Assembly: GCF_011386835.1 (NCBI RefSeq)
Contig: NC_088791.1
Location: 11,222,998 to 11,286,997, forward strand
DNA length: 64,000 bases
DNA from: Chrysemys picta bellii
Lineage: Eukaryota; Chordata; Testudines; Emydidae
Direction: 5' to 3'
In this document: piece by piece, positions 24,586 through 35,830 of the stretch
Layout: the number at the start of each line of letters is the position of its first letter
Numbering within the stretch: position 1 is the first letter of the stretch
Translations under genes and position numbers: made by a program
The notes under the pieces: model-generated
What the model was told of the DNA's origin: nothing
Database searches by the model: none
Seen by the model: the letters and a program-made list of their open reading frames with translations, nothing else

Positions 24586-25000
24586 ATCTATATCAATCAT
24601 AGCAGACATCTACCCAAAAGAAGAAATATCCATATAGGACACTGTGGGAAAAGAATTTGGACAGACATTACCTCACAGGTATGGGATTCCATCTGGAAAA
24701 GAGGACACCAACCTAAGTCTGCAACATGATAAAGTTTCTTTAAGATACTATTTGAATGGTACCTCAGGATGTCATGTAAAATATATAAAGACTGAAAGGG
24801 GATAAAATGTTGGAGAAATCGTGGTAAAAAGATTGTATGCATGTATGGCAGACATCTCCAGTCAGAATGTATTGGAATGCAATTCATAACCAAGTATTAC
24901 AAATTGATGGATTTTATTATTAAATGATCCTGTGATAATCTTCCTGGGGCTTCCTAGCAGAAATGATCACATACAAAATATATATATAAAGGCTTAATCA

Positions 25001-26538
25001 TCTCTCATCCGCTAATAACCATGAGACTACTAATACCATCTCAATGAAAAGGGGGGGAAAAAGTCCAAAAACAGCAGAATGGTTCCCAAAGAAACATAGG
25101 AGGTGGTTATGGAAAAGTTATCAATTATGTACCCAGCAAATTAGAGAGAGGACAAACAAGTACTTCAGTATTTATTTACCACTTATTCACTACTCAAAGT
25201 CTATTCTCCTGCAAGAGAACAGCACTCCGATGAGCAGAGTCAGTAGTTTCACTCAATTTAATAAAAATCACCAGAAACAACATCTCCTGGATGGGGTAAA
25301 GATGCTCTCTCTGTAATGTGGTAACATCCTGTTAAAGGGAGATTTGATATTATTGCATAATGTTTCTCAAAAAAAAAAATTCCAGTCATAATGATCATTT
25401 TGTTTGATATTCACATAGCAAAGATTTGTAAGGCTGTTAAAACTTCCTAAATAGTTTCAAAAAGGAGTAAAAATCACAAGAAAAAAAAGCAACATTCTGG
25501 TATCTCATCTGTCAGAAGGATAACTTTTATATGCTGTCTAAAATGATATAGAAGGATAACAAGAACTGAAGGATGATTAATTCCTGCAATCATCTAGTGG
25601 TGCAATAATTCATTTTTTTTTTTTAAAACATTTGGTATATTTCTTTTAGTAAATGAACTAGGATTAACTATTACCCAAAGGCCTTTTTTATAGAGCAGTA
25701 AGTAAACCACTACTGGCAAACAGCGATCTATACGTTGGACAAAGAACGCCTACTCACTCAGGAAACAGGCTATTTGATTTTAAACAGCACTTAGTAAACT
25801 TCCAGGATCATTAGAACTACCTAAAGGCCTGTCACATGATTGGACAAAAATCAATAAATCCTGTGTCAGTCCTGATTATTCTGCATAGCAAGCCATATTT
25901 TTAAGTTTCAATGTCCACATTTAATGTTTTGGCCCATTTTTATATAGTATCTCTCCACCTCCTGATCACTGATTTAAGGGTTGTTTCCCTGAATTTGTAA
26001 TAAGTCAGAAGAAAATAAAATTGTTTCTGCCAAAAAATAAAATGAAGTAAGGGAATGTGTGTGCACGCACATATACTGTATGAAATGCAAGTGTAATCTG
26101 AATATATCCACATTGAGAGGCATTAGTCAAATCACATTTAGTAGCAACGGACAAAGAATCAACTCATTAACTCAAGGAGGTGCAGAAGTTGTGGTAATTG
26201 TCTGGTTTCCATACATGGGGAAAGTAATTGGGAAGAAGATAGCACTAATTAAAATTCTTGCTGGCAGATTCCTATCCAACAGTGATACAGTGGTTATAAA
26301 GGTAGTGCCAAATCCCAAACCAATTTCAAAGTATTACACAGATAGATAGTCTGACTCTACATGGTTAAACACCTCAGCATCTAGGGAACAAGCTGGTGAA
26401 ACACTGGATTGTTTGACTGCCATATTGGTGATGTTGCATAAGATTCCAGCATGATTTTTTTTAATATAAAAAAAAAAGGCAGGTTTTGGTTTTTTTGCTA
26501 TATTCCTCTTTACTCAAGAATCCTTTATGTAGGACAAC
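25001..26538 (-). other. MKLN1 intron 1 segment, no gene seen
   Basis: AT-rich sequence with homopolymer runs. Short open frames at 25044-25316 and 26059-26349 have no recognisable family. Nothing else supported. Confidence 0.5.
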
Positions 26539-26550
26539 ATTTTCTAATCT

Positions 26551-26757
26551 CAGAGGGGTAGCCGTGTTAGTCTGAATCTGTAAAAAGCAACAGAGGGTCC
26601 TGAGGCACCTTTAAGACTAGCAGAAGTATTGGGAGCATAAGCTTTCGTGGGTAAGAACCTCACTTCTTCAGATGCTGAAGAAGTGAGGTTCTTACCCACG
26701 AAAGCTTATGCTCCCAATACTTCTGTTAGTCTTAAAGGTGCCACAGGACCCTCTGTT
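26551..26757. mobile_element. Penelope-like foldback insertion with 12-bp TSD
   Basis: ATTTTCTAATCT occurs at 26539-26550 and 26758-26769. Between them lie two inverted copies of the Penelope-like terminal segment (GGGTAGCCGTGTTAGTCTGA, AGCATAAGCTTTCGTGGG). Arms 26590-26671 and 26675-26756 pair over 82 bp with two mismatches around a 3-nt ATG loop. The left arm extends about 39 bp further outward. A single insertion of an inverted dimer is the simplest reading. Confidence 0.88.
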
Positions 26758-26929
26758 ATTTTCTAATCTGACATTTTTCATAGAGTTTAGGAATTCCTGG
26801 CACGTAAGGAAAATTGGCTTAAAAATGCTGCAATAGCGCAAATCCATGCCCAGTTTTTCATAATCATTTCACTAATTTAATAGTTACTTCATTCGTGGTA
26901 GGACCCAATGATTCTAATTAAGGATTATG

Positions 26930-27065
26930 GCTCCCTACTGTATAGGACCGTTACAAACAAATCCCTGCCTCAGAGAGCTCACAATTTCCTTTGACAAAAA
27001 GCAACAGATGAATAGGCAAATGGCATTTGGGGAAGTACAAGGTAAAACAAGTGTATTTGCGTAAG
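26930..27065 (+). repeat. CORE/MIR-like SINE fragment
   Basis: Contains ATCCCTGCCTCAGAGAGCTC and ACAGATGAATAGGCAAATGG, aligning with the 3' half of the SINE at 14920-15185. Diverged. Confidence 0.5.
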
Positions 27066-29070
27066 TTAGCACTTACAGGTGGCTGTTAAAGTTTAACAGA
27101 AAACAGACTAATAGATTCAAACAGTTACTGTTTAAAATTTGTCATTTGAGGCTGATATCCATAAAAGCAGTAGCTCCAGATTCACATGAACCTGTTTTAG
27201 ATTTCCAATCAATTTTTAAAAATAAATTCTCCTACAGTAATAGGCTGCACAAAGTGTGTTTGGGGTTTTTTTAAGGTAATTTTCTATAGTTGGCTATGGG
27301 AGAATATTCAAAAAACATTGAGAATTTAGTTATCTTCAGCATCTGAATGATTACTGAATCCTGTAAATCCTCAAATGGTAATATCTAGCTTTGAGTATTT
27401 GATAGCAACAGATAAATAAATGGCAATTTATTTTAGATGGTTACCAAAAAACAATTTAATAAGCAAAACTTCTAACAAAAGGGGTTTTTTTTAAATACAT
27501 ATTTGAACCACTAACTTTTTAATTTTTAAAGATCTTTGGATCATAGAAATAATGCACCTTACTAGTAAGTTTCTCTTAAAAGTCAAAAATAATTAACATA
27601 ACCCAATGACAAAGTTGACATAGTCACGGATTAATCAGAAGTGATTTAATTTGGTAACTGGTATCTGTGGTGCTACCCCAAAACTCTCAACAAATTTAAG
27701 ACTTTCTGTGGCCCCAAACTGGGCTTTTGTTCAAAGTACATTTCTTAGGTGAACCATATCTGCTCATAATATGCACTTTTATTATTTCTACTGAGACTGG
27801 TCAACTATCAGAAAAACTGAATTCCACTCCTACTAATCCCTAGGAGCTGTTTACTTGGCATCATTTGGACCTGCTTTAAGTTTCTATTTCTCTCAATGGG
27901 ATGTGTGAATATTATTGCCTATGTCATCTCCAGGGATCCAGTCTGAGTCTTATCTGTATGTTCCTACATTTGGAGCACAATTTTATGGCTCTCTGTGCCA
28001 TATGTATTTGAAGAACTCGTTTTTCTGCTTCTAGAGATACAGCAGCTCTCATTGTTACATGACTCCCTCTTTGACCTTCACCTTTAGCACATCATCCAGT
28101 TTTTTTCTTTAATTTGACAAAAGTTAACTGTCATTCACTAGATTTCAACATTTATCCCCTTTTGCCTATTTCTTTTAATAGCCACAATGTCCCTTCTGTT
28201 TCTACTACTCATAACTTTAGGGTTAATTGAAACTCAGCTTTGTTTATTTACAAAATGCAAATACAAAGAAAGTTCTATGGATGCATGTACAATGCTTCAG
28301 TACTACACAAGAAAACTGAACATCAGCTCCTCCCCCACTCCGTTAGGCAAAAGCCTGACAGCAGGTCTTGCTTTCTGCCCAGCAAGGAAACAAAATTCCA
28401 GACTTGAAGACACTCCACTAAGAACATCCTGTCCTTGACCCTCGGACACGCAAATCCAAGCACAAGGAGCTCAGGCACCTCAGATGACTTGAACTGTCAC
28501 AGCAGTGCAGAGGGAGAGGCTGTTTCAGACAGCTAGGAACCAAGCTAATATGCATTCCAATTATGGCCTTAATGACATGGGACCTGCCAATTTGAGAAAT
28601 CACATCCCTCCTTCTGCCATATTACCAAAAGTTGGGTCAGCAGATGTGCACAAGCTGAGGCCTCCTCACTTTAAAAGAGAGGAAGCTGTTAGCAGCATGC
28701 TATCTGGCAGTGGCCCTGAACTCTGAGTTCACTCCTCTCCCTTCAACTTGTCCAAAATAGCCCATATCTGTCCACCTGCAAGACATGCTGCAAATCCCAT
28801 TTATTTTCAGAGGGTTTGGGAGAGACGTGGATTGAGTCTGTGCATTGAAGATTGATAGATCTGGCAGAGGTGGCTTCTCCACTTCCTTTTCTTGGCTTCA
28901 AGGACTCTGCTGAATTTATTTGTGTAGTTAGTAGTTGGCTTGTATTTTATGGGGCAAAAGCAACTAAAGATCAAGAGATTTTGTGTTTCATGTATACTTA
29001 AATACAAGAAATTAATTCAGTTAGCCATACAGGCCTAGAGATTAACCCTCTATATGGGAAAGCGATTAGT
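27066..29070 (-). other. MKLN1 intron 1 segment, no gene seen
   Basis: AT-rich with scattered short open frames (28187-28438, 28505-28726) that have no family signature. No feature supported. Confidence 0.5.
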
Positions 29071-29073
29071 TAA

Positions 29074-29357
29074 AGGGCTGGTTTCCACTTAAAATGCTAG
29101 AGTGGCACAGCTGTGCCACTGCAGCACTTCAGTGTAGACACTACCTACACTGACTGGAATGTCTCTCCCATCAGGGTAGGTAAAGCACCTCCCCAAGAGG
29201 CGGAGCTAGATCAACTGAAGAGTTCTTCTGTCACCCTAGGCTATCTACATGGGGAGTTAGGCTGGCTTAAAAACACTGCTCAGGAATGTGGATTTTTCAC
29301 ACTCCTGACCAACATAGTTAAACCGACCTAATTTTCTAGTGTAGACCAAACCAAAGC
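29074..29357. mobile_element. PIF/Harbinger-type MITE (284 bp)
   Basis: TAA on both sides (29071-29073, 29358-29360). The right end read on minus has GGTTTGGTCTACACTAGAAA then ATTAGGTCGGTTTAAC, close to the right end of the large Harbinger element (GGTCTGGTCTACACTAG...TTAGGTC). The left end (GGGCTGGTTTCCACTTAAAA) is more diverged. Probably mobilised by that family. Confidence 0.65.
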
Positions 29358-30054
29358 TAAAAAAGAGAGTCCCAAATCAAACTCTTGCATCTTAGTAGCC
29401 ACTTATCCCTCAAGTAGTCTTCATTCAACCTGACAGCTTATCCCATCACACTTTCATAAATTCAGAAAACAGGACCAATTTCTGTCAAACTTTGCAACCT
29501 ACAGAAGTTTGCATTTTCTTGAGCATTCCTGTGAGTACATTATATGACTTGCAAATTTCTTAATGCTGTAGGAATTGGAATGGGAAAAGCAGGATCAAAG
29601 ATTTGTCACAGCAGCAGCAGCTAGACTATACACTGAAGAATACAGCATAGTACTTACCCACAGGTGCTGCAGGTGAAGATGAATAAAGTGAACATACTAA
29701 GGGAATTCTTTACCATATGACAAGTCATACAAAGGTTTCAGAGTAGCAGCCGTGTTAGTCTGTATCCGCAAAAAGAAGAACAGGAGTACTTGTGGCACCT
29801 TAGAGACTAACAAATTTATTAGAGCATAAGCTTTCGTGGACTACAGCCCACTTCTTCGGATGCATATAGAATAGAACATATATTGAGGAGATATATATAC
29901 ACACATAAAGAGAGCATAAACAGGTGGGAGTTGTCTTACCAACTCTGAGAGGCCAATTAATTAAGAGAAAAAAAACTTTTGAAGTGATAATCAAGCTAGC
30001 CCAGTACAGACAGTTTGATAAGAAGTGTGAGAATACTTACAAGGGGAGATAGAT

Positions 30055-30460
30055 TCAATGTTTGTAATGGCTCAGCCATTCCCAGTCCTTATTCAAACCG
30101 GAGTTGATTGTGTCTAGTTTGCATATCAATTCTAGCTCAGCAGTCTCTCGGAGTCTGTTTTTGAAGTTTTTCTGTTGTAATATAGCCACCCGCAGGTCTG
30201 TCACTGAATGACCAGACAGGTTAAAGTGTTCTTCCACTGGTTTTTGAGTATTTTGATTCCTGATGTCAGATTTGTGCCCATTAATTCTTTTGCGTAGAGA
30301 CTGTCCGGTTTGGCCAATGTACATGGCAGAGGGGCATTGCTGGCACATGATGGCATATATCACATTGGTAGATGTGCAGGTGAACGAGCCCCTGATGGTA
30401 TGGCTGATGTGATTAGGTCCTATGATGATGTCACTTGAATAGATATGTGGACAGAGTTGG
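30055..30460 (-). pseudogene. Penelope-like GIY-YIG endonuclease C-terminal coding fragment
   Basis: The minus-strand frame is open from about 30460 to a stop at 30055. It opens with a Cys cluster (CNKPRCQLCPHIYSSD), then IYAIMCQQCPSAMYIGQTGQ, SLRKRINGHKSDIRNQ, EHFNLSGHSVTDLRVAILQQ and ...ELICKLDTINSGLNKDWEWL. The YIGQT...R...GH pattern is the GIY-YIG nuclease core attached C-terminally to the reverse transcriptase in Penelope elements; it nicks the target DNA. The upstream reverse transcriptase is absent, so the copy is incomplete though its nuclease part is unbroken. Confidence 0.82.
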
Positions 30461-30656
30461 CATCGGGGTTTGTTACAAGGATCGCAAAATACTCACCAGC
30501 AACCACACATCACTGAACAAAACCACTAACCCAGGAACCTATCCTTGTAACAAACCCAGATGCCAACTCTGTCCACAAATCTATTCAAGTGACATAGCAG
30601 GTGGCTATATTACAACAGAAAAACTTCAAAAACAGACTCCAACGAGAGACTGCTGA
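30440..30656 (+). pseudogene. Penelope-like coding fragment, right arm (nuclease core deleted)
   Basis: The plus frame reads ...NKTTNPGTYPCNKPRCQLC PQIYSSDIA, then jumps straight to GGYITTEKLQKQTP. Relative to the left arm, the region from the post-Cys linker through the GIY-YIG core is missing. Downstream nucleotide sequence still matches the left arm (GAGCTAGAATTGATATGC...), but in a shifted frame. Confidence 0.7.
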
Positions 30657-31364
30657 GCTAGAATTGATATGCAAACTAGACACAATCAACTCCGGTTTGA
30701 ATAAGGACTGGGAATGGCTGAGCCATTACAAACATTGAATCTATCTCCCCTTGTAAGTATTCTCACACTTCTTATCAAACTGTCTGTACTGGGCTAGCTT
30801 GATTATCACTTCAAAAAAGTTTTTTTTTTTTTTTTTTTTTTTTCTTTCTCTTAATTAATTGGCCTCTCAGAGTTGGTAAGACAATTCCCACCTGTTTATG
30901 CTCTCTGTATGTATATATATATATATATCCTCAATATATGTTCCATTCTATATGCATCCGAAGAAGTGGGCTGTAGTCCACGAAAGCTTATGCTCTAATA
31001 AATTTGTTAGTCTCTAAGGTGCCACAAGTACTCCTAAGTCATACAAACTTTGTTTTTACAGACAAAAAGGGAGCATTTTTACTACCGGATAGCAGATGCA
31101 CATTACCTATTCCACTACAAAATCATAATGGAGATAAGGCACCGTTTAGTTTTTACCATATGGTGGCTAAGGGAAACCCCACCCATGGTTGACTTTGGAG
31201 TAAAAATGACAGTGCCTTGTCTCCACCAGGATTTTACAGCAGGACAGTTCATGTGAATTTTCCCCCCCTTAAGATAACTAACATTTTTTCGCAGCGAATA
31301 TGTAGCCATAGACGATTCACCATCAAAAATAGGTTGCATTTGGCTTGCAGAGGTATCACTAATT

Positions 31365-31586
31365 CTATCCTCAAGAAGAATATTGACAAATTGGAGAGGT
31401 TAAGAGAAGAGCCACAAAAATGATTAAAGGATTAGAAAACATGACTTATAGTGAAACTCAAAGAGCTCAATATAGCTAATTAAGAGAAAGGGCGACTTGA
31501 TCACAGTCTATAAACATCTACATGGGGAACAGAAATTTGATGATAGAGCTGTTCAACCTAGCAGACAAAGGGTATAGCAACATAAC
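31365..31586 (+). mobile_element. Older CR1/L3-type LINE, 5' part
   Basis: Carries GACAAATTGGAGAGGTTAAG, AGAAGAGCCACAAAAATGAT, ACATCTACATGGGGAACAG and AACCTAGCAGACAAAGGGTA, the usual order in the CR1 3' coding/UTR region. It resumes at about 31827 after a younger CR1 insert. Confidence 0.7.
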
Positions 31587-31826
31587 AGGGTCCAAAAAGA
31601 ACTAGATAAGTTCATGGAGGATAGGCCCATCAATGGCTATTAGCCAGGATGGGCAGGGATGGTGTCCCTAGCCTCTGTTTGTCAGAAGCTGGGAACGGGC
31701 GACAGGGGATGAATTACCACTTGTTCTGTTCATTCGCTCCGGGGCACCTGGCATTGGCCACTATCAGAAGACAGGACACTGGGCTAGATGAACCTTTGGT
31801 CTGACCCAGTATGGCTGTTCTTATTA
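31587..31826 (+). mobile_element. Younger CR1 LINE 3' end inserted in an older CR1
   Basis: Contains GGCCCATCAATGGCTATTAG, CCAGGATGGGCAGGGATGGT, GGGGCACCTGGCATTGGCCA and the 3' end GACCCAGTATGGCTGTTCTTA. Better preserved than the surrounding CR1 and of a different subfamily. Confidence 0.8.
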
Positions 31827-32120
31827 TATGGCTGGAAGATGAAGCCAGATAAAAGCTTGGGCCGTATTTCTATCTGAATTTATCACTGAGGGGAATTAAC
31901 TACTGGAACAACTTACCAAGGGTTGTGGTGGATTCGCCATCACTGGCAATTTTTAAAATCAAGATTGGATGTTTTACTAAAAGCTATTCTTTAGTTCAAG
32001 CACAGCTACTGGACTCGAGGCAGGAATTGACACAAGGAAATCCTACGGCATGTGTTATGAGGGAGTCAAACTAGACTTTCACAAAATTCCTTCTGACCTT
32101 AAAAATCTATTAATCTATTG
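31827..32120 (+). mobile_element. Older CR1/L3-type LINE, 3' part
   Basis: Continues from TGGCTGGAAGATGAAGCCAG through AACTTACCAAGGGTTGTGGT, TCAAGATTGGATGTTTTACT and the 3' end GGGAGTCAAACTAGACTTTC...AAAATCTATTAATCTATT. The order matches the same region of the CR1 at 49113-49347. Confidence 0.75.
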
Positions 32121-34639
32121 AAAGTATCTGTCCACAGTCCCCCAAAATGAGAAAAATCTACATCAGCAAATCTACTAGCGGAACAAAGAATTAGCTGATG
32201 CCCCCAAAACATTGGCACAAAAGGACAATCACATACATTTCTTCAGTAATCCACTGCTCCTATTTCTCATCTCCACCAACCCAAAATCCAATTGGGAAGC
32301 ACGACGTAAATCTACCCTGCCACCCTCCCAGCCTTGCCCCTCAATCATCCAGGATATATGGTAAGAGTGTTCTGATTCTGTTCATAAATGTTTGTAATAC
32401 GAGAGCTTTAACCATTTCCTCAGCAACTAACTGATGGTAAAAAAAAGGGTTAGATTAACTCCAAGGTAAAAAAAATCCATATTTTAATTAATGGAAAAAT
32501 ACAAGCAAAATAATTGCCAACTAAGAAATTTAGTTCAAATATACTTCTCAAGAGTTCCATGAAACGGCAGCACTCACCGTAAGTTGCTAATGCCAACATT
32601 TAACAAAACAAAACAGTATTTGCTGCTACAGCAACTTCAATCAAGAATTGCATACACACCGCCTCTTATAAAAGAAGTACCGTAAGTTTCGGTACCTTTT
32701 AAAACTTGTGTTGTGACCCAATTATGCAGTTCTTTCTTAATGAAAGCACCAAGTTTAGCTTTACAGGGAATTTTATAGACCCATTTCTAATTTCTTAAGG
32801 ATCTGAACCAAAACAAATAGGTGGCTTGTACTGCTACAATGTTTTTCATAAACAAACTTGCTGTTCAGAATAGTCGAGCTTGTGCTCACATTTTGCATTA
32901 CAGTTAAGAGGTTTCCAAGAGCACCTTCAGAGTTAATTCCTCACCAATTCTTTCTTTTCATGAACCCAAATAAATTTACTATAATTTATGTAGCTTCAAA
33001 GCTGTGATGCACTATTAAGCCTATTTACAAGACTTGTGTTTTATTTTTAAAAGAATTAATCAGATTAATGAGGTTTACATTTTTCTGTGTCACCTTCAGA
33101 ATAAAGATGAACACAGCATCAAGTTAGACAAAGGGATAACTAATGTTATTCCTGACTTACACCAAATGGAGTTACTCCTAATTTACACCAGCAAGAAAGG
33201 AGAATTAGGCCTCTAGAGTCTTTTGACATAAGCTCTATCTTTTGGTATTGCCAGAAAACCAGAGTAATGCAATAGACAACATACATCTGTGTGAATCTCC
33301 AGTTATTCTTTGCAGAATTTTGTAAAATCTCCAAAGAAGTTGGGCAACTGTCAAACAAAAATATCCATAAAGTAAACTTGTAATGAAAGCTAAGAATTAA
33401 GACATTCAGCGGTGATTCTGCAATATTGTAGCATTGCTCTTACACAAGCATTTCACTACATAGGAAGGTGAATTCCTGTTTTCATAAATCTGATTTAAGA
33501 GATGTTCACTTATACACAATCTCTCTGCCATAACCACATCTGTTAACATGTACCAGCCTTATAGCTTCGCTCTTAACTCTCCCAAATACACTGCATGCTC
33601 AAGACTTGCCTATAAAGCATTCAGAAACAAACAAGTACAGTAAAACTCATTTACAGAAACTGATACAGTGAAATTCTAAGTACAGTGAAGTCAAATTTAA
33701 TTCCCCAATGTGCTAAAACGTGCAAACTAATTCTGAATAAAGTGCATTTCCACCTGAGGAAGTTCTGTGAAAACATGACCTCGCTCTATGGTTGTGTTTT
33801 ACTTTGTTCAATTGGATTTTGAACTCAAAAAATTCACCCTGGAAATTAAATTTCATACCAGGTTCTCTTCAAAGTGTACTTTGGAAAATTCTGCCACATA
33901 GTAAGGTTTTGTTCCACCCTTGTTATTTTTACCTGAAGACAAGCTTTTTTGTGCTTTGAAATCTGCCCTAATAAATAGCTTGAGAAGTCTCTCCGCCCGT
34001 GACTAGTCAATAGAAAATCATTATTCAGGCAAAATGTAATCCAGCAACTTTAAACTTTGCAGAGTACAATAAAGTAGTGTAAGAATATCTGTGTAATAAG
34101 TAAGAGGAAAACATTTTCAAGTATTACATGTGAAAAAGAGGAGACCATAATTAACCAGGAGCTGGAAATTCTTCATAAACTCTGCAGGTTTTGAACCCAT
34201 AGTGCTAATTTGGTCCCTAAATCAGTTGGTGTTGTTACCCAGTAAGAAAAGCAGCCATCTTTTTAAGAAAAAGTGTTCCAATAAAAATTTAACCCCAGAA
34301 AAGGCTGATTATCAGACTAACAGAATCATTGGGCCCACCATATTGGATCAGATCAATGTACTAACTGGATCAGTAACTTGTTTCCAACAGCAGCCTGTAC
34401 CACATACTTCAGAGGGAAAAAAAAGCAAGAATCCCATTGCCAATTGGAAAGTTTCTTTCTGATCTGGTCACTGAAGTGTAGGCTTTTGACTCTAATAATG
34501 TAACTGTATATGTCCTCATTATCCAGAAATGGAGCATTTTTTTAATCCCGCAAAGCTCTTCCTCAATATACAGCAGCCATGACTGCCGGAGGTTAATTGT
34601 TTATTGCATACAATCGTATTTACTTTTATCAGTTTTAAG
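32121..34639 (-). other. MKLN1 intron 1 segment, no gene seen
   Basis: AT-rich. A short block near 33150-33215 (TTACACCAAATGGAGTTACT) looks like an old dispersed repeat. No coding or RNA gene supported. Confidence 0.5.
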
Positions 34640-35290
34640 GTTTCCACTTTTCAATTTCATTGGCTGTCCCCTTGTTCATCCATTATTGGGAAAGATAAGT
34701 AAGCACAATTAACTTACCTTCTCTGAATCCCTGATTAATTGTGTATACTTCTATCATGTCCCCTTTAGTCACCCCCCTCTTTAAACAGTCCTAATATTTC
34801 AATCTTTCCTCATACAAAAGACTCAGTTACATAACCATTTTTGTGGCCTTTCCTTGGACCACATCTATTTATATTCTCTTTAGATGGGGTAACCAGAATT
34901 GAACACAGCATTCCTGGTGAGGGCTACCTTCAATTTAAATAACGACAATTTTTTTTTTTTTTTAATTCTGTACTTTATACATCTTAACTTAGTTTGCTTT
35001 TTTTGACCATTGCTAAGCATGGAGCAGCTGTTTTTATTGAGCTGAATACAATGATACCCAAGTCTTTCCTGTGTGGTTACAGTTAGTTTGGAACATAGTG
35101 ACGTTTACAGCTTATTCAAATTATTCCTCCCCATGTTGACCTGGCATTTAATTACAATGGATTTTCCTTTGCCATAACGTTGTCATTCAGTTAGCTTTGC
35201 TAGATCCCCTGAGGTTCTTCACACATTTCTAATCTTTAACATCCTAAAGAATATTGCTAATTTATTTTACAACAGCATAAAAAAAGCCCT
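34640..35290 (-). mobile_element. CR1/L3-type LINE fragment
   Basis: Minus-strand CR1 untranslated and late coding sequence. On plus: CTTCTATCATGTCCCCTTTA, AATCTTTCCTCATACAAAAG, TTTTTGTGGCCTTTCCTTGG, AGATGGGGTAACCAGAATTG, and further on CTTTGCTAGATCCCCTGAGG. These are conserved in order in CR1 copies. No frame survives. Confidence 0.7.
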
Positions 35291-35294
35291 AATA

Positions 35295-35372
35295 GGGATT
35301 GTGGTCCCACTGCACTAGGTGATGTATAAACGCAGAATGTCCCTGCCTCAATGAGCCTCAATCTAGGCCTCT
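35295..35372 (+). repeat. CORE/MIR-like SINE fragment
   Basis: GTGGTCCCACTGCACTAGGT, GATGTATAAACGCAGAATGT, CCCTGCCTCAATGAGCCTC match the family seen at 48710-48850. Confidence 0.55.
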
Positions 35373-35599
35373 GAACCTGTAAGCACTTAGGTTCTCAATT
35401 TGGACAGAATGGATAAAGGAATTTTATAGCTGGACTACAGAATGACTGCTAGTCTTTAAAGTCTCAGTAACTCTGTTTCCATTTGTAGAAACACACTTTG
35501 ATAAGACTTTTTCAACTGGAGAACAATCAAGAACATTTAATTTGAATACAGTTACTTTTTACGTAAGTTGTGCAGAAATGACTAGTTTTAACAGTATTA

Positions 35600-35800
35600 T
35601 ATCAATAATTAACAGATTTTAACACCAGAAGGGACCCACATATTCTGGCCTCCTGTATGACACAGGACATAGAATATCACTACAGTGATTCCTGGAACAA
35701 GCCTAATAAATTGTGATTAAACTAGAGTGTACATTGTAGTACCCATCATTTTGGAGGGAACCTACCATGTCTCCGGGTTTAAAGAGATCCTATCTGGGGA
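35600..35800 (-). mobile_element. CR1/L3-type LINE 3' end
   Basis: On plus: AACACCAGAAGGGACCCACA, TATTCTGGCCTCCTGTATGA, CACAGGACATAGAATATCAC, the reverse of the CR1 3' end seen at 49280-49347. Confidence 0.65.
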
Positions 35801-35830
35801 TATTTTTAAGAGCTTCCAGTATCATTCACT

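Larger units (their letters stand above)
22390..25000 (+). pseudogene. Decayed L1-like LINE ORF2 (reverse transcriptase to C-terminus)
   Basis: Recognisable reverse-transcriptase pieces in shifting frames: PELDSFPAEFLQ (about 22471-22506), a block resembling 'LAKILANQMQSML...DQTG' (22688-22750), and motif A DAQKAFDRIK directly before a stop (22845-22874). Downstream blocks (RGKKIVCMYGRHLQSECIG near 24830) look like the ORF2 C-terminal region. Many stops and frameshifts. Two hAT-type MITEs (23678-23910, 24316-24585) and a 25-base A run interrupt it. An L1 or Tx1-group origin is likely. Confidence 0.65.
29734..31035. mobile_element. Penelope-like inverted dimer with 12-bp TSD (1,302 bp)
   Basis: AAGTCATACAAA occurs exactly at 29722-29733 and 31036-31047. 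Inside are two head-to-head copies of a Penelope-like 3' end: the left arm (29734 to about 30483) on minus and the right arm (about 30485-31035) on plus. Both end in the shared terminal block (AGCATAAGCTTTCGTGG, CTTGTGGCACCTTAGAGAC). The right arm reaches slightly further 5' in the coding region but lacks about 220 bp covering most of the GIY-YIG domain. It also has an expanded T run near 30811-30843 and a TA repeat near 30910. Identical outer TSDs argue for one integration event. Confidence 0.9.
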
